The notes: generated by a model from the letters alone, not told the origin. DNA of 53,796 nt from JAAYZQ01 sp041300865 (GCA_041300865.1 JBFYTF010000038.1:1-53796); one strand, 5' to 3'. Shown: positions 45,739 through 53,796, numbered from the stretch's first letter. Made by a program: numbers and translations.

Positions 45739-46842
45739 CTAAAAGTATGCCTCGTAGCCGGCAATCTGCAGCTCGTCGCGCATGATCTGGAGCTCGCGAC
45801 GCAGGTTGTGATTGACCGGGATACCGGTTTCGCGGACGATTTTCTCGCGCTCGTACTCTTTCTCTCCGCCGACGTAAATGCGTTCCGCGCCGGGGGCCTT
45901 GCGCGACGCCTGCAAGGCGCGCATGATGCTGCCGGTGATGTGTCGCGAGACCTCCAGGGGCAGAAAGTGCTCGACATCGATGGCCAGAAAAAAGTGGCCG
46001 AGCATGTAGGGCCGGCGGGAGCCATCCGGGGCAAAGCCCAGGAGATCCTTCAAAAAGACTCCGCCGCACAGCGAAGCGGACAGGATCTCGACCATCGTGG
46101 CCAGGTCGTAGCCCTTGTAGCCGGCAAAAAGCTCGCCTGCTCCCCCCAGGGGCAGCAGCGCTGCCGTAGCCGTATCCAGGCCGGCCATGATCTCGCCCGG
46201 GTCGGTGAGGGGTTGGCCCTCGGCGCCGATGACCCAGCCTTCGGGCACCGGCTTTTCGGCACGCAGGGCCACTTCGATCTTGCCTCGCTGGCTGATCGAG
46301 GTCGCGCCGTCGAAGGAGAAGGGAAAGTCCATGTCTGACGGGGCCGCAAAGGCGATGGGGTTCGTGCCCAGCATCGGCTCCGTGCCGAAAGTGGGCGCGA
46401 TCGCCGGCCGGGCATTGGTCACGGTCAGGCCGATCAAGCCCTCCTGGGCAGCCATGTTGGGGTAGTAGCCGGCGATGCCAAAGTGCGTACCATTGCGCAC
46501 GGCGACGGCGCCCAGGCCGTAGTGCCGTGCCTTGTCCATGGCCAGGCGCATGGCCCGGTAGGCAATCACCATACCCATGCCGTGGTGCCCGTCCACGACG
46601 GCCGTGGTCTCGCTTTCTTGCACGACCTCCGGCTCGGTGCGGACCGCCTGGACGCCGGCGTTGATGCGGTCGTAGAAGTACTTGAGGCGGCCCACACCGT
46701 GCGACTCGATGCCCCGCACGTCAGAGGCAATGAGCACATCGGCGCAGATCCGAGCCTCCTCGGGCGGCGTGCCGAGCTCCTGGAAAACGTCGATCATGAA
46801 CCCGTGGATGATGTCGACGGGGACGAGCTGCGTTGCGTCCAT
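45739..46842 (-). CDS. Malate/L-lactate (Ldh2-type) dehydrogenase
   Basis: A 367-residue NAD(P)-dependent 2-hydroxyacid dehydrogenase of the Ldh_2/MDH2 family (unlike the Rossmann-fold lactate dehydrogenases). Family marks: SDVRGIESHGVGRL with the active-site His48, VVDGHHGMGMVIAYRAM, VRNGTHFGIAGYYPNMAAQEGLIGLTVTN, GTNPIAFAAPS, and GYKGYDLATMVEILSASLCGG. The family also includes ureidoglycolate, sulfolactate and 2,3-diketogulonate enzymes, so the substrate is open. ATG 46842 has AAAGGAG upstream; the long N-terminal extension of the open frame is a shadow. It sits between a membrane protein gene and treS. Confidence 0.9.
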   Translation of the reverse strand: MDATQLVPVDIIHGFMIDVFQELGTPPEEARICADVLIASDVRGIESHGVGRLKYFYDRINAGVQAVRTEPEVVQESETTAVVDGHHGMGMVIAYRAMRLAMDKARHYGLGAVAVRNGTHFGIAGYYPNMAAQEGLIGLTVTNARPAIAPTFGTEPMLGTNPIAFAAPSDMDFPFSFDGATSISQRGKIEVALRAEKPVPEGWVIGAEGQPLTDPGEIMAGLDTATAALLPLGGAGELFAGYKGYDLATMVEILSASLCGGVFLKDLLGFAPDGSRRPYMLGHFFLAIDVEHFLPLEVSRHITGSIMRALQASRKAPGAERIYVGGEKEYEREKIVRETGIPVNHNLRRELQIMRDELQIAGYEAYF

Positions 46843-46925
46843 ACCTTCTCCTTTGTAGACGAGGTCGGGCTCGCCGCGCCGCTGGGCGACAGTCGTCAAA
46901 CCAGGCGTCAGCGCGGCACCTGGGT

Positions 46926-47417
46926 TCACGGCTGCGCCAGGGCGGGCTTGGGATAATGAAACAGCAGGGCCAAGACCGCGCCCGTCAGAGCGCCGGACAG
47001 GGCACCTGTAGACAGCGTGCCCGGCAGCAGCGTCAGGCCGGTGATCCAGGCCATGGTGCTGACGACGATCCACCAGCCGGCCCAGTAGACGTGCTGGCGC
47101 AGGATCAACCACTGGGCCAGGCCCACCAGCGGACCAAGGACCAGTCCTTTCAGCACGATGTGCAGCTCCGCGGGCACGGCAATCAGCACAAAGAGCGAGC
47201 CCCCGATCCAGGCGACGGCCGTGGCCAGCGGCCAGCGCCACGCGCGTGGCAGCCGGTGGTAGAGGACGGGCCACTGCATGACCCCAACTCCCACCCCTGC
47301 TGCGACGGGCGAGATGTTGACCAGCAACAAGCTGCCCAGGATCCAGCCCAGCGTGGTGGCCATAATCCACTGGAACCAGAAAACAGCGTCGAAGGCGGGG
47401 CGCTCTTGCCTGGACAT
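46926..47417 (-). CDS. Four-helix membrane protein of unknown function
   Basis: A 163-residue integral membrane protein with about four to five hydrophobic segments (residues 12-35, 58-80, 85-105, 112-132 and 136-153). Trp- and Gln-containing motifs such as FWFQWIMATTLGW and VMQWPVLYHRLPRAWRW recur in a family of uncharacterised proteins. No function is known. It lies in the sugar locus between the permease and dehydrogenase genes, after a 109-base gap with an inverted repeat, so it may not share their transcript. Confidence 0.75.
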   Translation of the reverse strand: MSRQERPAFDAVFWFQWIMATTLGWILGSLLLVNISPVAAGVGVGVMQWPVLYHRLPRAWRWPLATAVAWIGGSLFVLIAVPAELHIVLKGLVLGPLVGLAQWLILRQHVYWAGWWIVVSTMAWITGLTLLPGTLSTGALSGALTGAVLALLFHYPKPALAQP

Positions 47418-47430
47418 TCCGTCTCTACGG

Positions 47431-47475
47431 CGACGGAGCAGGGAAGCGACCGGAAGCCGTTTCCCTGCTCTGTCG
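47431..47475 (-). repeat. Inverted repeat after the second permease gene
   Basis: The arms CGACGGAGCAGGGAA (47431-47445) and TTCCCTGCTCTGTCG (47461-47475) pair except for one G-T position. It lies 52 bases past the permease stop. No T run on either strand; it may stop or protect the transporter mRNA end. Confidence 0.55.
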
Positions 47476-47526
47476 CTCTGTCGCTCGAGGTCGACTCGTT
47501 CCGAAACCGGGCCGTCCTCGCGCCAT

Positions 47527-48624
47527 CTATCCCTTCACCGAGCCGGCCATCATGCCCCTGACAAAGTACCGCTGCAGGGCAAAGAACACGATCATGGGCA
47601 GGATCATGGTGACAAAGGCACCGGCGGTCAACAGGTGCCACTGGTTCCCAAAGGTGCCGGTCAAGTCGGCCAACCGCTGGGTGAGCACCTTGTAGCTGGG
47701 ATCAACGCCCAGGAAGGTGAGGGCCACCAGGTAGTCGTTCCAGACCCACAGGAACTGGAAGATGGCAAAGGAAGCCAGGGCCGGCACCGAGAGCGGCAGG
47801 ATCAGCTTCTGAAAGATGGTAAAGTGGGAGGCACCATCGATGAAGGCCGACTCCAGAATCTCGCGCGGCAAAGTGGCGACATAGTTAAAGAGCAAGTACG
47901 TCGCCAGGGCCAGGCCAAATCCAGTGTGCGCCAGCCACACGGCCAGGAAGGTGCCGTTCAACTGCAGGGAGTTGTAGTCGCGCAGGATGGGCACCAGGGC
48001 GAGCTGCAGCGGCACGACCAGCAGCGCCACTACCAGGATGAACATCGTGCGGCGGCCCGGAAAGCTCATCCAGGCAAAGCCATAGGCCGCAAAGGCGGCG
48101 ATGAGGATAGGGATGACGGTCGACGGAATGGACACGGCCATGCTGTTGATAAAGGCCTGAGACATGTCCTGACCGGGCAACACCTGGGTTGAGCCGTCAG
48201 GATTTGTGATCTCGAGTCCGGTGCCGAACAGCACCTGCTTGTAGTTGTCGAGGGTGAAATCCCAGGTGACGGTCCACACTTGCTTCTGCACCTGGATGGT
48301 CCCCAGGCGCCTGTTGCCGACCCATGTGACGCGGGTGTCGCCATCCGGAGACTGTATCCCGTTCCGCAGCTCCTCGAACGTGCCGGTGACACCTTCAACC
48401 TCCATTACCCCGTTGGCATCGAGCCCGAGGTCCCTGGGATTCACCGTAGCTACCGTCTCCCACTCCTTGTGGGGTAGGACGTACCACCAACCCGAAGTCT
48501 GGATGTCGTTGCGGGTTCGGAAGGAGGAGATGAACAGTCCAACGGTCGGGATGCTCCAGGCGAGGACCAGGAGCACCAGCGCACCATTCACTACCAGGGG
48601 GCCGACCCATTTTCGACTTTTCAT
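47527..48624 (-). CDS. Sugar ABC permease, MalG/AglG type
   Basis: A 365-residue inner-membrane permease of the carbohydrate-uptake CUT1 group, with an N-terminal helix (10-32), a long extracytoplasmic insertion (about 40-130) and then the usual five-helix core with the coupling motif FIDGASHFTIFQKLILPLSVPAL. The large insertion, full of sheet-like repeats (NPRDLGLDANGVMEVEG, VTWVGNRRLGTIQVQ), is a feature of alpha-glucoside AglG-like proteins rather than of short MalG. The gene starts one base after the first permease's stop. No ATPase gene is in the locus. Confidence 0.9.
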   Translation of the reverse strand: MKSRKWVGPLVVNGALVLLVLAWSIPTVGLFISSFRTRNDIQTSGWWYVLPHKEWETVATVNPRDLGLDANGVMEVEGVTGTFEELRNGIQSPDGDTRVTWVGNRRLGTIQVQKQVWTVTWDFTLDNYKQVLFGTGLEITNPDGSTQVLPGQDMSQAFINSMAVSIPSTVIPILIAAFAAYGFAWMSFPGRRTMFILVVALLVVPLQLALVPILRDYNSLQLNGTFLAVWLAHTGFGLALATYLLFNYVATLPREILESAFIDGASHFTIFQKLILPLSVPALASFAIFQFLWVWNDYLVALTFLGVDPSYKVLTQRLADLTGTFGNQWHLLTAGAFVTMILPMIVFFALQRYFVRGMMAGSVKG

Positions 48625-48625
48625 G

Positions 48626-49801
48626 CTAGAATGCCTCCTGTTGCCGGAACTGCCGCAGGTTGTAGATCAGCACCGGGATGACGGTGATGAGGAGGACGAT
48701 GGCGATGGCCGAGCCGTAGCCCGAGTTGCGGGCGGTGAACGATTGGCGGTAGAATTGGGTGGCGATCACGTGGGTGCCAAACTGCCCGCCGGTCATCACC
48801 CAGACGATGTCGAAAATCTTCAGGGTAAAGATGACGACCGTCGTCCAGACGGTGATGATGGTGCCCATGATGTAGGGGATCATGATCTTGAAAAAGACCT
48901 GGAGTTCTTTGGCGCCGTCCACGCGCGCCGCTTCCAGGATCTCGCCGGGGATCCCCTTCAATGCCGCCGAGAAGAGCACCATGGCATAACCCGCCTGCAG
49001 CCAGACCACGATGACAATCAGGAACAGGTTGTTCCAGGGCTGGATAGCAACCCACTTATCAAAGGGCACGGGGCTGCCGCCTAGGCCGACGAGGATGGCG
49101 TTCAAGAGGCCAATCTGCGGCAGATCGATGGGGCGTATCTCGTACATAAAATTCCAGATGACGCTGGCACCCACGAACGAGATGGCCATGGGCAAAAAGA
49201 TCAGCGACTTGGCCACCCGCTCAAACCTGCTCCGATCGGCCAGTGTTGCCACCAGCAGGCCCACGGCCACGGAAGCGGTGCTGCCAAAGACGATCCACAT
49301 CAGGTTGTTGCGCAGGGCTTCGGTGAGCAGGCGCTGCTGGAAGATGGCCAAGTAGTTTGAAAGGCCGACAAAGGCGTCGGTGGCAAAGGATTGGAAAAAG
49401 CCCACGTCAGGCGGGCCGTCGCGGTCAAAGAGGCTCAGGTAAAAGGTCCGCACTGCCGGGAAGGCCAGGTACCAGATGAGGATGGCCATCGCCGGTCCGA
49501 CGAACACAAAGGGCTGGAGTCGCTGCGTCCAGACGTCAGGGAGGCGTTCGACGATGCCGTTAAACACCCAGTAGAGAAGGGCCACGCCGCCGACGCCCCA
49601 GACGATGGCTACCGTGGCGGTGAGCCACCGCGGTGCATCGCTCTCGCGCAGAAAGCGGAACCCGGCATAGATCACGGCAAAGGCGATGAGCGGAATGCCG
49701 ACGGCCAGCAACACGCGCCCAAGCCAGCTCAGCACCTCCAATGCCCTGTTGCCCTTGGGTGCCTCGGCCGGTGCTTCTTGAAGAGCCTTGGCTCGTGCCA
49801 T
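48626..49801 (-). CDS. Sugar ABC permease, MalF/AglF type
   Basis: A 391-residue CUT1 permease with about eight membrane helices: two N-terminal (25-50, 60-80) preceding the core six, as in MalF, but without the large MalF periplasmic loop. The coupling motif is present (ILEAARVDGAKELQVFFKIMIPYI). It partners the downstream permease and the upstream binding protein, from which it is separated by a strong hairpin. The start ATG 49801 follows CGGAGGTGACTT. Confidence 0.9.
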   Translation of the reverse strand: MARAKALQEAPAEAPKGNRALEVLSWLGRVLLAVGIPLIAFAVIYAGFRFLRESDAPRWLTATVAIVWGVGGVALLYWVFNGIVERLPDVWTQRLQPFVFVGPAMAILIWYLAFPAVRTFYLSLFDRDGPPDVGFFQSFATDAFVGLSNYLAIFQQRLLTEALRNNLMWIVFGSTASVAVGLLVATLADRSRFERVAKSLIFLPMAISFVGASVIWNFMYEIRPIDLPQIGLLNAILVGLGGSPVPFDKWVAIQPWNNLFLIVIVVWLQAGYAMVLFSAALKGIPGEILEAARVDGAKELQVFFKIMIPYIMGTIITVWTTVVIFTLKIFDIVWVMTGGQFGTHVIATQFYRQSFTARNSGYGSAIAIVLLITVIPVLIYNLRQFRQQEAF

Positions 49802-49820
49802 AAGTCACCTCCGATTTCTG

Positions 49821-49852
49821 AGGACTGCCAGCCCGTGAGGGCTGGCAGTCCT
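49821..49852 (-). other. Perfect intercistronic hairpin between binding protein and permease genes
   Basis: A 14-bp perfect stem, AGGACTGCCAGCCC / GGGCTGGCAGTCCT with loop GTGA. No T run follows. In malE-malF operons a like hairpin keeps the binding-protein mRNA stable and makes it more abundant than the permease mRNA; the same role is inferred here. Confidence 0.75.
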
Positions 49853-49864
49853 GCGATAGAGTGT

Positions 49865-51295
49865 TTACCGTGGCCAGGACTCGTCGATTTCGGCCAGGGC
49901 CGTGTCGAGGTCAGACACCCCGCTGACATAGTCGACCATGCCCGTCCAGAAGGAGCCGGAGCCGACCTCACCGGGCATCAGGTCAGAGCCGTCAAAGCGG
50001 AAGCTGGTCGCCTCGGCGACGATCGCCGCGATGCCGCGCTCCAGGTCCACGCCGTAGTTCTCGGGCGTGGCGGTCTGGTGGGCGGCCAGGGCGCCGCCGT
50101 TCTGCAGCCAGCCGGAGGCGGACTGCGGCGTGGTAAAGAACTCCATGAGGGCCCGCACTTCGGGCCGGTCATTGAACATGGCCATCATGTCGCCGGCGAC
50201 CAGGAAGGGCTTGCCGTAGGCGTCGTCGACGGGTGGGAAGTAGAAGAAGTCATAGTCCACGCCGGCCTGGGCGGTCTCGGGGAAGAAGCCGGTGATAAAG
50301 TTGCCCTGCTTGTGCAGCCAGCACTTCGGCGGGTCGTCGAACATGGGTACTGGGGAATCGCCAAAGTAGGTGCCGAGGATGGCGTCGGTGCCGCCGTAGA
50401 CATAGTCCTCGTTGAACCAGATCTCGCTCCAGGTCTCGACTGCCTTCTTGACCTCGGGCGAAGCGAAGGGCAGCTCGCCGATGACCCACTTGTCATAGTT
50501 CTCCAGGGAGGTGGTGCGGAGCATCATCTCCTCGGTCCAGTCGGTGGCGGGCCAGCCGGTGGCTGCCTGGGACTCGATGCCGATGCACCAGGCGGTGTCG
50601 CCGTCGTCGGCGATGGTCTGGCTGAGGGCCAGCAGCTCTTCCCAGGTGGTGGGGATGGTGTAGCCGGCGGCGTCCCAGTCGTCCTTCGGGTACCAGACGA
50701 GGCTCTTGCCGTTGAAGCGGTGCCACACACCACCGACCATCTTGTTGCCGTCGGGGCCCTCGATCATGCCCATGTCGAGCCAGCTCTGGTTGTATTGCTG
50801 CTTGAGCCATTCTTCGCTGATCCAGGTGGTGGGGTCGACGATGTGTCCCTGCCGGGAGTAGGTCTCGGCCTTGCCCGGCTGAGGAAAGTCGGCGATGTCG
50901 GGGGCGTTGCCGGCATCCACGGCGATCGAGATGCGGGCTTCGAACTCCTTGTCGCCGATGTACTTGACGGTGATGCCTGTGGCATCCTGGAAGGCGGCCA
51001 TCGACTCGGCAAAACGGACGTCGTCGGGGTTGGTAAAGGGCCCATCCACTGTGACCTCTGTGCCGCTGTACTCGCCGGCCAGGGCCTTCTCCAGGAATCC
51101 GCCGGGGATCACGGCAGCTTCGAATTCCATCGGAGCCGCCACCGGCTCGGTTGCCTCTACCACCGGCTCGGTTGCCTCTGCCATTGGCTCGGTCGCCTCC
51201 GGCGCTGCGGTGGGCTCCTCGGCTCCGCCGCAAGCAAGCAGCAGCATGCTTGCGATGAGCATGAGAGCCAAGAGCGCGAACATTGTGCGTTTCAT
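49865..51295 (-). CDS. Sugar ABC binding lipoprotein, alpha-glucoside type
   Basis: A 476-residue exported solute-binding protein of the SBP_bac_1 group. MKRTMFALLALMLIASMLLLACGG has a lipobox (LLAC), then a short repeat-rich acidic linker (ATEP..VEATEP), then the binding fold with DATGITVKYIGDKEFEARISIAVDAGNAPDIADFPQPG, GNKMVGGVWHRFNGKSLVWYP, IPTTWEELLALSQTIAD and late GWLQNGGALAAH. It looks closest to AglE-like alpha-glucoside proteins. ATG 51295 is preceded by AGGAGGAG. With the two permeases it makes an importer lacking its ATPase. Confidence 0.92.
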   Translation of the reverse strand: MKRTMFALLALMLIASMLLLACGGAEEPTAAPEATEPMAEATEPVVEATEPVAAPMEFEAAVIPGGFLEKALAGEYSGTEVTVDGPFTNPDDVRFAESMAAFQDATGITVKYIGDKEFEARISIAVDAGNAPDIADFPQPGKAETYSRQGHIVDPTTWISEEWLKQQYNQSWLDMGMIEGPDGNKMVGGVWHRFNGKSLVWYPKDDWDAAGYTIPTTWEELLALSQTIADDGDTAWCIGIESQAATGWPATDWTEEMMLRTTSLENYDKWVIGELPFASPEVKKAVETWSEIWFNEDYVYGGTDAILGTYFGDSPVPMFDDPPKCWLHKQGNFITGFFPETAQAGVDYDFFYFPPVDDAYGKPFLVAGDMMAMFNDRPEVRALMEFFTTPQSASGWLQNGGALAAHQTATPENYGVDLERGIAAIVAEATSFRFDGSDLMPGEVGSGSFWTGMVDYVSGVSDLDTALAEIDESWPR

Positions 51296-51524
51296 TTGAA
51301 TCTCCTCCTGATGGTTGAAAATCGTTTGGACAGGCATTGGACCTGCCCGGGTCTGCGTCCTTGGTCAACTACGTTGAGTGTCTTTCCGGTGGAATCACTG
51401 AATGTTCGCTTCACCTCCTTTCTGGCCTGAGGCCAAGCTATCGTGTCAGGTTACCGTGGTGGGGACAAGTTCCCCGTGGCAGGCGCACTTGGCACACGCC
51501 GTAGACGAAAGAGCCGGTCGATGC

Positions 51525-52565
51525 TCAGGTTCGAGCGTCCTGCGGTGCCCCACAGGATTCCCGGACGATGAGCTCGGCATCCAGGGTCACCGACGTTACT
51601 TCCTCGTCGCCTTCGATGAGGGCAGTCAGAACCTCGGCTGCAGTCCAGCCAAGGCCATAGGCCGGCACACGCACCGTCGTTAGCTTGGGGTGCACGTGGG
51701 CAGCCAGGAATATGTCGTCAAAGCCCACGATGGCAATGTCCTCGGGAACGCGGAGGCCCGCGTCGAAAACCGCGCTCATGGCCCCGATGGCCACCACGTC
51801 GCTGGCAGCAAAGACGGCGGTAGGCCGTTCCTCGAGATTGAGCAGCCGCTCCATGGCGGCCCCGCCGGATCCGGGCAGGAAAGCGGCCGTGTGCACCAGT
51901 GCCGGGTCCTGGACCAGATCATGCTCTCCCAGTGCCTGCTTATAGCCCGAAAGACGGTCCTGGGCACCTGCGTAGCTGAATGGCGCGTTGGAAATGAAAC
52001 CGATCCGTCGATGCCCCAGGCTGATCAGGTGCTGCACAGCCTGGTAGGCACCTGCCTGGTTGTCGACATCGACGGCGGGAAACTCGGAGTGACGGAGCCG
52101 CCCGTGCAGGATGAGGGGGAAGCGGTCCTGCGCCAGCTCCTTCAGCAGGGGGTCACCGTCGCTGGGGCCGGAGAGGATGATGCCGTCGACCTGCTGCTCG
52201 CGGATGAGGCGCGAGTAGGCCTCGTGGCTGGGCACGTCTTCGGCAAGCTGTAGGACAAGTAGGTATCCGTGGCTGTGAACAGAAGCGGTAATGCCCTCGA
52301 GGAAGGAGGGCAAAAAGGCATCGACGCCGAGGCGCGCCTGGCCTTCTCCGAGAATGAGGCCGATGCGCTGGGTCTTGCCGCTGGCGAGGGTGCGGGCGGC
52401 GGCAGTCGGGTAATAGTTGAGCTCGCGGGCAGCCCGCAAAACGCGCTGGCGCGTCTCGTCGCTGATCTTGACGCCCGGTACCTCGTTGAGGACGAACGAT
52501 ACTGTGGTCCGGGACACCCCTGCGAGTTTGGCTACGTCCTGGCTGCGTGCCTGCCTTCGGCCCAA
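51525..52565 (-). CDS. LacI-family transcriptional regulator
   Basis: A 346-residue sugar-responsive repressor. HTH and hinge at residues 8-60 (DVAKLAGVSRTTVSFVLNEVPGVKISDETRQRVLRAARELNYYPTAAAR written in the usual order), then a periplasmic-binding-like effector domain (RIGLILGEGQ, DGIILSGPSDGD, GHRRIGFISNAPF, RPTAVFAASDVVAIGAM, EDIAIVGFDDI). The TTG start at 52565 is preferred because AGAGGAGAGGAG precedes it; the GTG at 52589 lies inside the operator. It is upstream of the sugar importer on the same strand and likely controls it and itself. Confidence 0.9.
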   Translation of the reverse strand: MGRRQARSQDVAKLAGVSRTTVSFVLNEVPGVKISDETRQRVLRAARELNYYPTAAARTLASGKTQRIGLILGEGQARLGVDAFLPSFLEGITASVHSHGYLLVLQLAEDVPSHEAYSRLIREQQVDGIILSGPSDGDPLLKELAQDRFPLILHGRLRHSEFPAVDVDNQAGAYQAVQHLISLGHRRIGFISNAPFSYAGAQDRLSGYKQALGEHDLVQDPALVHTAAFLPGSGGAAMERLLNLEERPTAVFAASDVVAIGAMSAVFDAGLRVPEDIAIVGFDDIFLAAHVHPKLTTVRVPAYGLGWTAAEVLTALIEGDEEVTSVTLDAELIVRESCGAPQDART

Positions 52566-52583
52566 CGCTCCTCTCCTCTTTAG

Positions 52584-52621
52584 TAACACGTGTTACTAAC
52601 ACGCGTTACTAACACGCGTTA
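52584..52621. promoter_or_regulatory. Three tandem operator-like palindromes of the LacI regulator
   Basis: TAACACGTGTTA (52584-52595, part of the perfect 16-mer AGTAACACGTGTTACT), TAACACGCGTTA (52597-52608) and TAACACGCGTTA (52610-52621), each starting 13 bases after the last. They lie directly downstream of the -10 of the regulator gene, over its start of transcription, as an autorepression site would. Confidence 0.75.
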
Positions 52622-52650
52622 ATTATACTGCACCTTCCGCGATTTGTCAA
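52622..52650 (-). promoter_or_regulatory. Full-consensus promoter of the LacI regulator gene
   Basis: Minus strand TTGACA (52650-52645), a 17-base spacer and TATAAT (52627-52622). The operator array starts at the next base past the -10. Confidence 0.85.
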
Positions 52651-52659
52651 GGGGTCGAA

Positions 52660-52751
52660 TTGACTCATTAAGAATGTTACCGAAAGGGGTTTGTTGACTC
52701 ACGAGTAAATGTTACCGTGACAGATCCGTTGACTCATGAGAGAATGTTACC
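52660..52751 (+). repeat. Triple direct repeat at the IS end
   Basis: TTGACTCATTA-AGAATGTTACC (52660-52681), TTGACTCACGA-GTAAATGTTACC (52694-52716) and TTGACTCATGA-GAGAATGTTACC (52729-52751). They start 34 and 35 bases apart and are probably transposase-binding sites. Confidence 0.85.
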
Positions 52752-52767
52752 CAAAAGGAGCCTTCTC

Positions 52768-53796
52768 ATGAGCCGAACGGACGACCCTTACCTCGGGCAG
52801 CTCCAAGCTCGCTACCGCAAAGCGAGCAAGAAAGAGAAGAGCGCTATCCTGGACGAGTTTGTGAAGACAACAGGCTACCATCGAAAGCATGCCATGGCTG
52901 TTCTCAATGGCCGTCGAGAGCGAGTGCGAGGACCTATCCGGCGACCCAGGCGTGCCCAGTATGGTGCCGAGGAGGCCGAGGCCCTTGCCATCCTGGCCGC
53001 TCTCTTCGACGACATCTGCTCCAAGCGGCTCCGAGCGGCCATGGATGTGGAGTTGCCGCGACTGTACCGAGCCGGCGTCCTGCGCATCAGCCCCGCCTGC
53101 TACGAGCGCCTGCTCAGGGTGAGCCCGGCCACGATGGATCGCCTGCGGGCTAGACATCGACCGAGATCTGGACAGCGGCGTGGCTTCACCAAGCCCGGCA
53201 CCTTGCTGAAGCAGCGCATTCCTGTCCGTACCTGGGCCGACTGGACAGAAGACCGCCCCGGGTTCTGTGAGATCGACTTGGTCGACCACAGCGGCGGCCA
53301 GATCACGCGCGGGCGGGAGCATGCCTGGACCCTCTGTTTCACTGATATCAAGACCGGCTGGACGGAATGTGTCGCCGTTCGCAACAAGGCCCAAGTACAC
53401 GTCTTTGCGGCCGTTCGGCGAATACGCCAACGTCTGCCTTTCCCGTTGCTGGGCATCGACTCCGACAGTGGTTCCGAGTTCATCAACGATCCGCTCTATC
53501 GCTACTGCCTGAGAGAGCAGATTACGTTCACTCGAGGCCGGGCAGGGCGGAAGAATGACAACGCCTACGTCGAACAGAAGAACTGGTCTGTGGTGCGCCG
53601 CGCCGTCGGTTACGGCCGCTATGACAGCCCAGAGCAGCTGGCGCTCCTCGATGCCCTGTACACGCAACTGCGTCTCTATGTCAACTTCTTTCTGCCCGTG
53701 ATGAAGCTCAAGGAGAAGGAGCGCCTCGGCAGCAAAGTCAAGCGGCTCTACGATGATCCGCAGACGCCTTATGCACGCCTGCTGGCCAGCGACGAT
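52768..53796 (+). CDS. DDE (rve-type) transposase, C-terminus beyond window
   Basis: 343 codons, open to the last base. An N-terminal helical, DNA-binding part (MSRTDDPYLGQLQARYRKAS, TTGYHRKHAMAVLNGRRERVRG) is followed by an integrase core. The catalytic triad is visible: Asp in CEIDLVDHSGGQ, Asp in GIDSDSGSEFIND and Glu in NDNAYVEQKNW, with the last two about 35 residues apart. AAAAGGAG stands before ATG 52768. The frame is intact here, so the element may be active. Confidence 0.88.
   Translation, partial: MSRTDDPYLGQLQARYRKASKKEKSAILDEFVKTTGYHRKHAMAVLNGRRERVRGPIRRPRRAQYGAEEAEALAILAALFDDICSKRLRAAMDVELPRLYRAGVLRISPACYERLLRVSPATMDRLRARHRPRSGQRRGFTKPGTLLKQRIPVRTWADWTEDRPGFCEIDLVDHSGGQITRGREHAWTLCFTDIKTGWTECVAVRNKAQVHVFAAVRRIRQRLPFPLLGIDSDSGSEFINDPLYRYCLREQITFTRGRAGRKNDNAYVEQKNWSVVRRAVGYGRYDSPEQLALLDALYTQLRLYVNFFLPVMKLKEKERLGSKVKRLYDDPQTPYARLLASDD

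Larger units (their letters stand above)
52660..53796 (+). mobile_element. Insertion sequence, left end and transposase (right end outside)
   Basis: Three direct repeats of about 23 bases, then a transposase gene running out of the window. The left boundary should be within a few bases of 52660 but no target duplication can be checked. It lies nine bases from the -35 of the LacI regulator gene. Multiple short terminal repeats recall IS21-like or related DDE elements, yet the family is uncertain. Confidence 0.7.

Noticed and set aside
51296..51420. 40-codon GTG frame overlapping the binding-protein start
   Set aside because: GGAG touches the GTG with no spacing; the real gene has a better site at AGGAGGAG.
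49391..51430. 679-codon plus frame over the binding-protein and permease genes
   Set aside because: Antisense; spans the gap between two well-supported genes and has Gly/Val/His-rich composition.

Overview
The window reads as a high-GC bacterial chromosome segment, most likely from the Chloroflexota (Anaerolineae-like). This is inferred from gene content: many lipoproteins with Pro/Thr/Ser-rich linkers, a very large bacterial alpha-2-macroglobulin, a zinc-ribbon cyclase/AAA/TPR signalling protein, a GH1 glucosidase of the TLFHF type, trehalose synthase and orphan ABC components. No rRNA, tRNA or CRISPR array was seen. Promoters are sigma70-like, and several carry the extended -10 TGCTATA(A/C)T.

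Layout. 1-2.7 kb (minus): rplY, a terminator, then ubiX-ubiD (ubiD leaves the window). 2.8-4.6 kb (plus): a DUF438/hemerythrin/PAS sensor and a DUF1858-DUF2249 protein. 4.8-9 kb (plus): a secreted BNR-repeat lipoprotein and an M14 carboxypeptidase. 9.5-16 kb (plus): a five-gene run with two S41 C-terminal-processing peptidases, smpB, a lipoprotein joining a TolB-like propeller to an M15-type D-Ala peptidase signature, and an HExxxH metalloprotein. 16.1-17.9 kb (minus): a pseudo-receiver OmpR-type regulator and an iron-sulfur protein. 18.1-25.3 kb (minus): a small acidic protein and a 2006-residue alpha-2-macroglobulin whose thioester Cys is Gly. 25.3-30.9 kb (plus): an SCP2-like protein, a hypothetical, 3-hydroxyacyl-CoA dehydrogenase, a two-gene ABC exporter and a GH1 enzyme. 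30.9-36.8 kb (minus): a cyclase/AAA protein and a TPR/PP2C protein that look like one gene split in frame, then yraN-miaA. 36.8-38.9 kb: small secreted or hypothetical genes with a decayed tandem copy. 38.9-43.9 kb (minus): lysA, an orphan oligopeptide-binding protein, an M20 peptidase and a small CxxC protein. 44-52.6 kb (minus): a sugar locus with a LacI regulator, binding protein, two permeases, a membrane protein, an Ldh2-type dehydrogenase and trehalose synthase. 52.66 kb to the end: the left end and transposase of an insertion sequence.

How the parts work together. The sugar locus probably imports an alpha-glucoside (maltose or trehalose type) that TreS interconverts. It lacks an ATPase, so a shared one elsewhere is expected. 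Its regulator has a consensus promoter overlapped by three regularly spaced operator-like palindromes. The peptidase-rich region and the macroglobulin suggest heavy investment in envelope proteolysis and its control. The most unusual items are the split cyclase/PP2C gene pair, the propeller-M15 fusion, the thioester-less macroglobulin, the lysA leader ORF with the only good ribosome-binding site, and the pseudo-receiver/ferredoxin operon. I did not see a clear, wholly new defence or mobile system. All assignments come from reading motifs by eye, without database searches.
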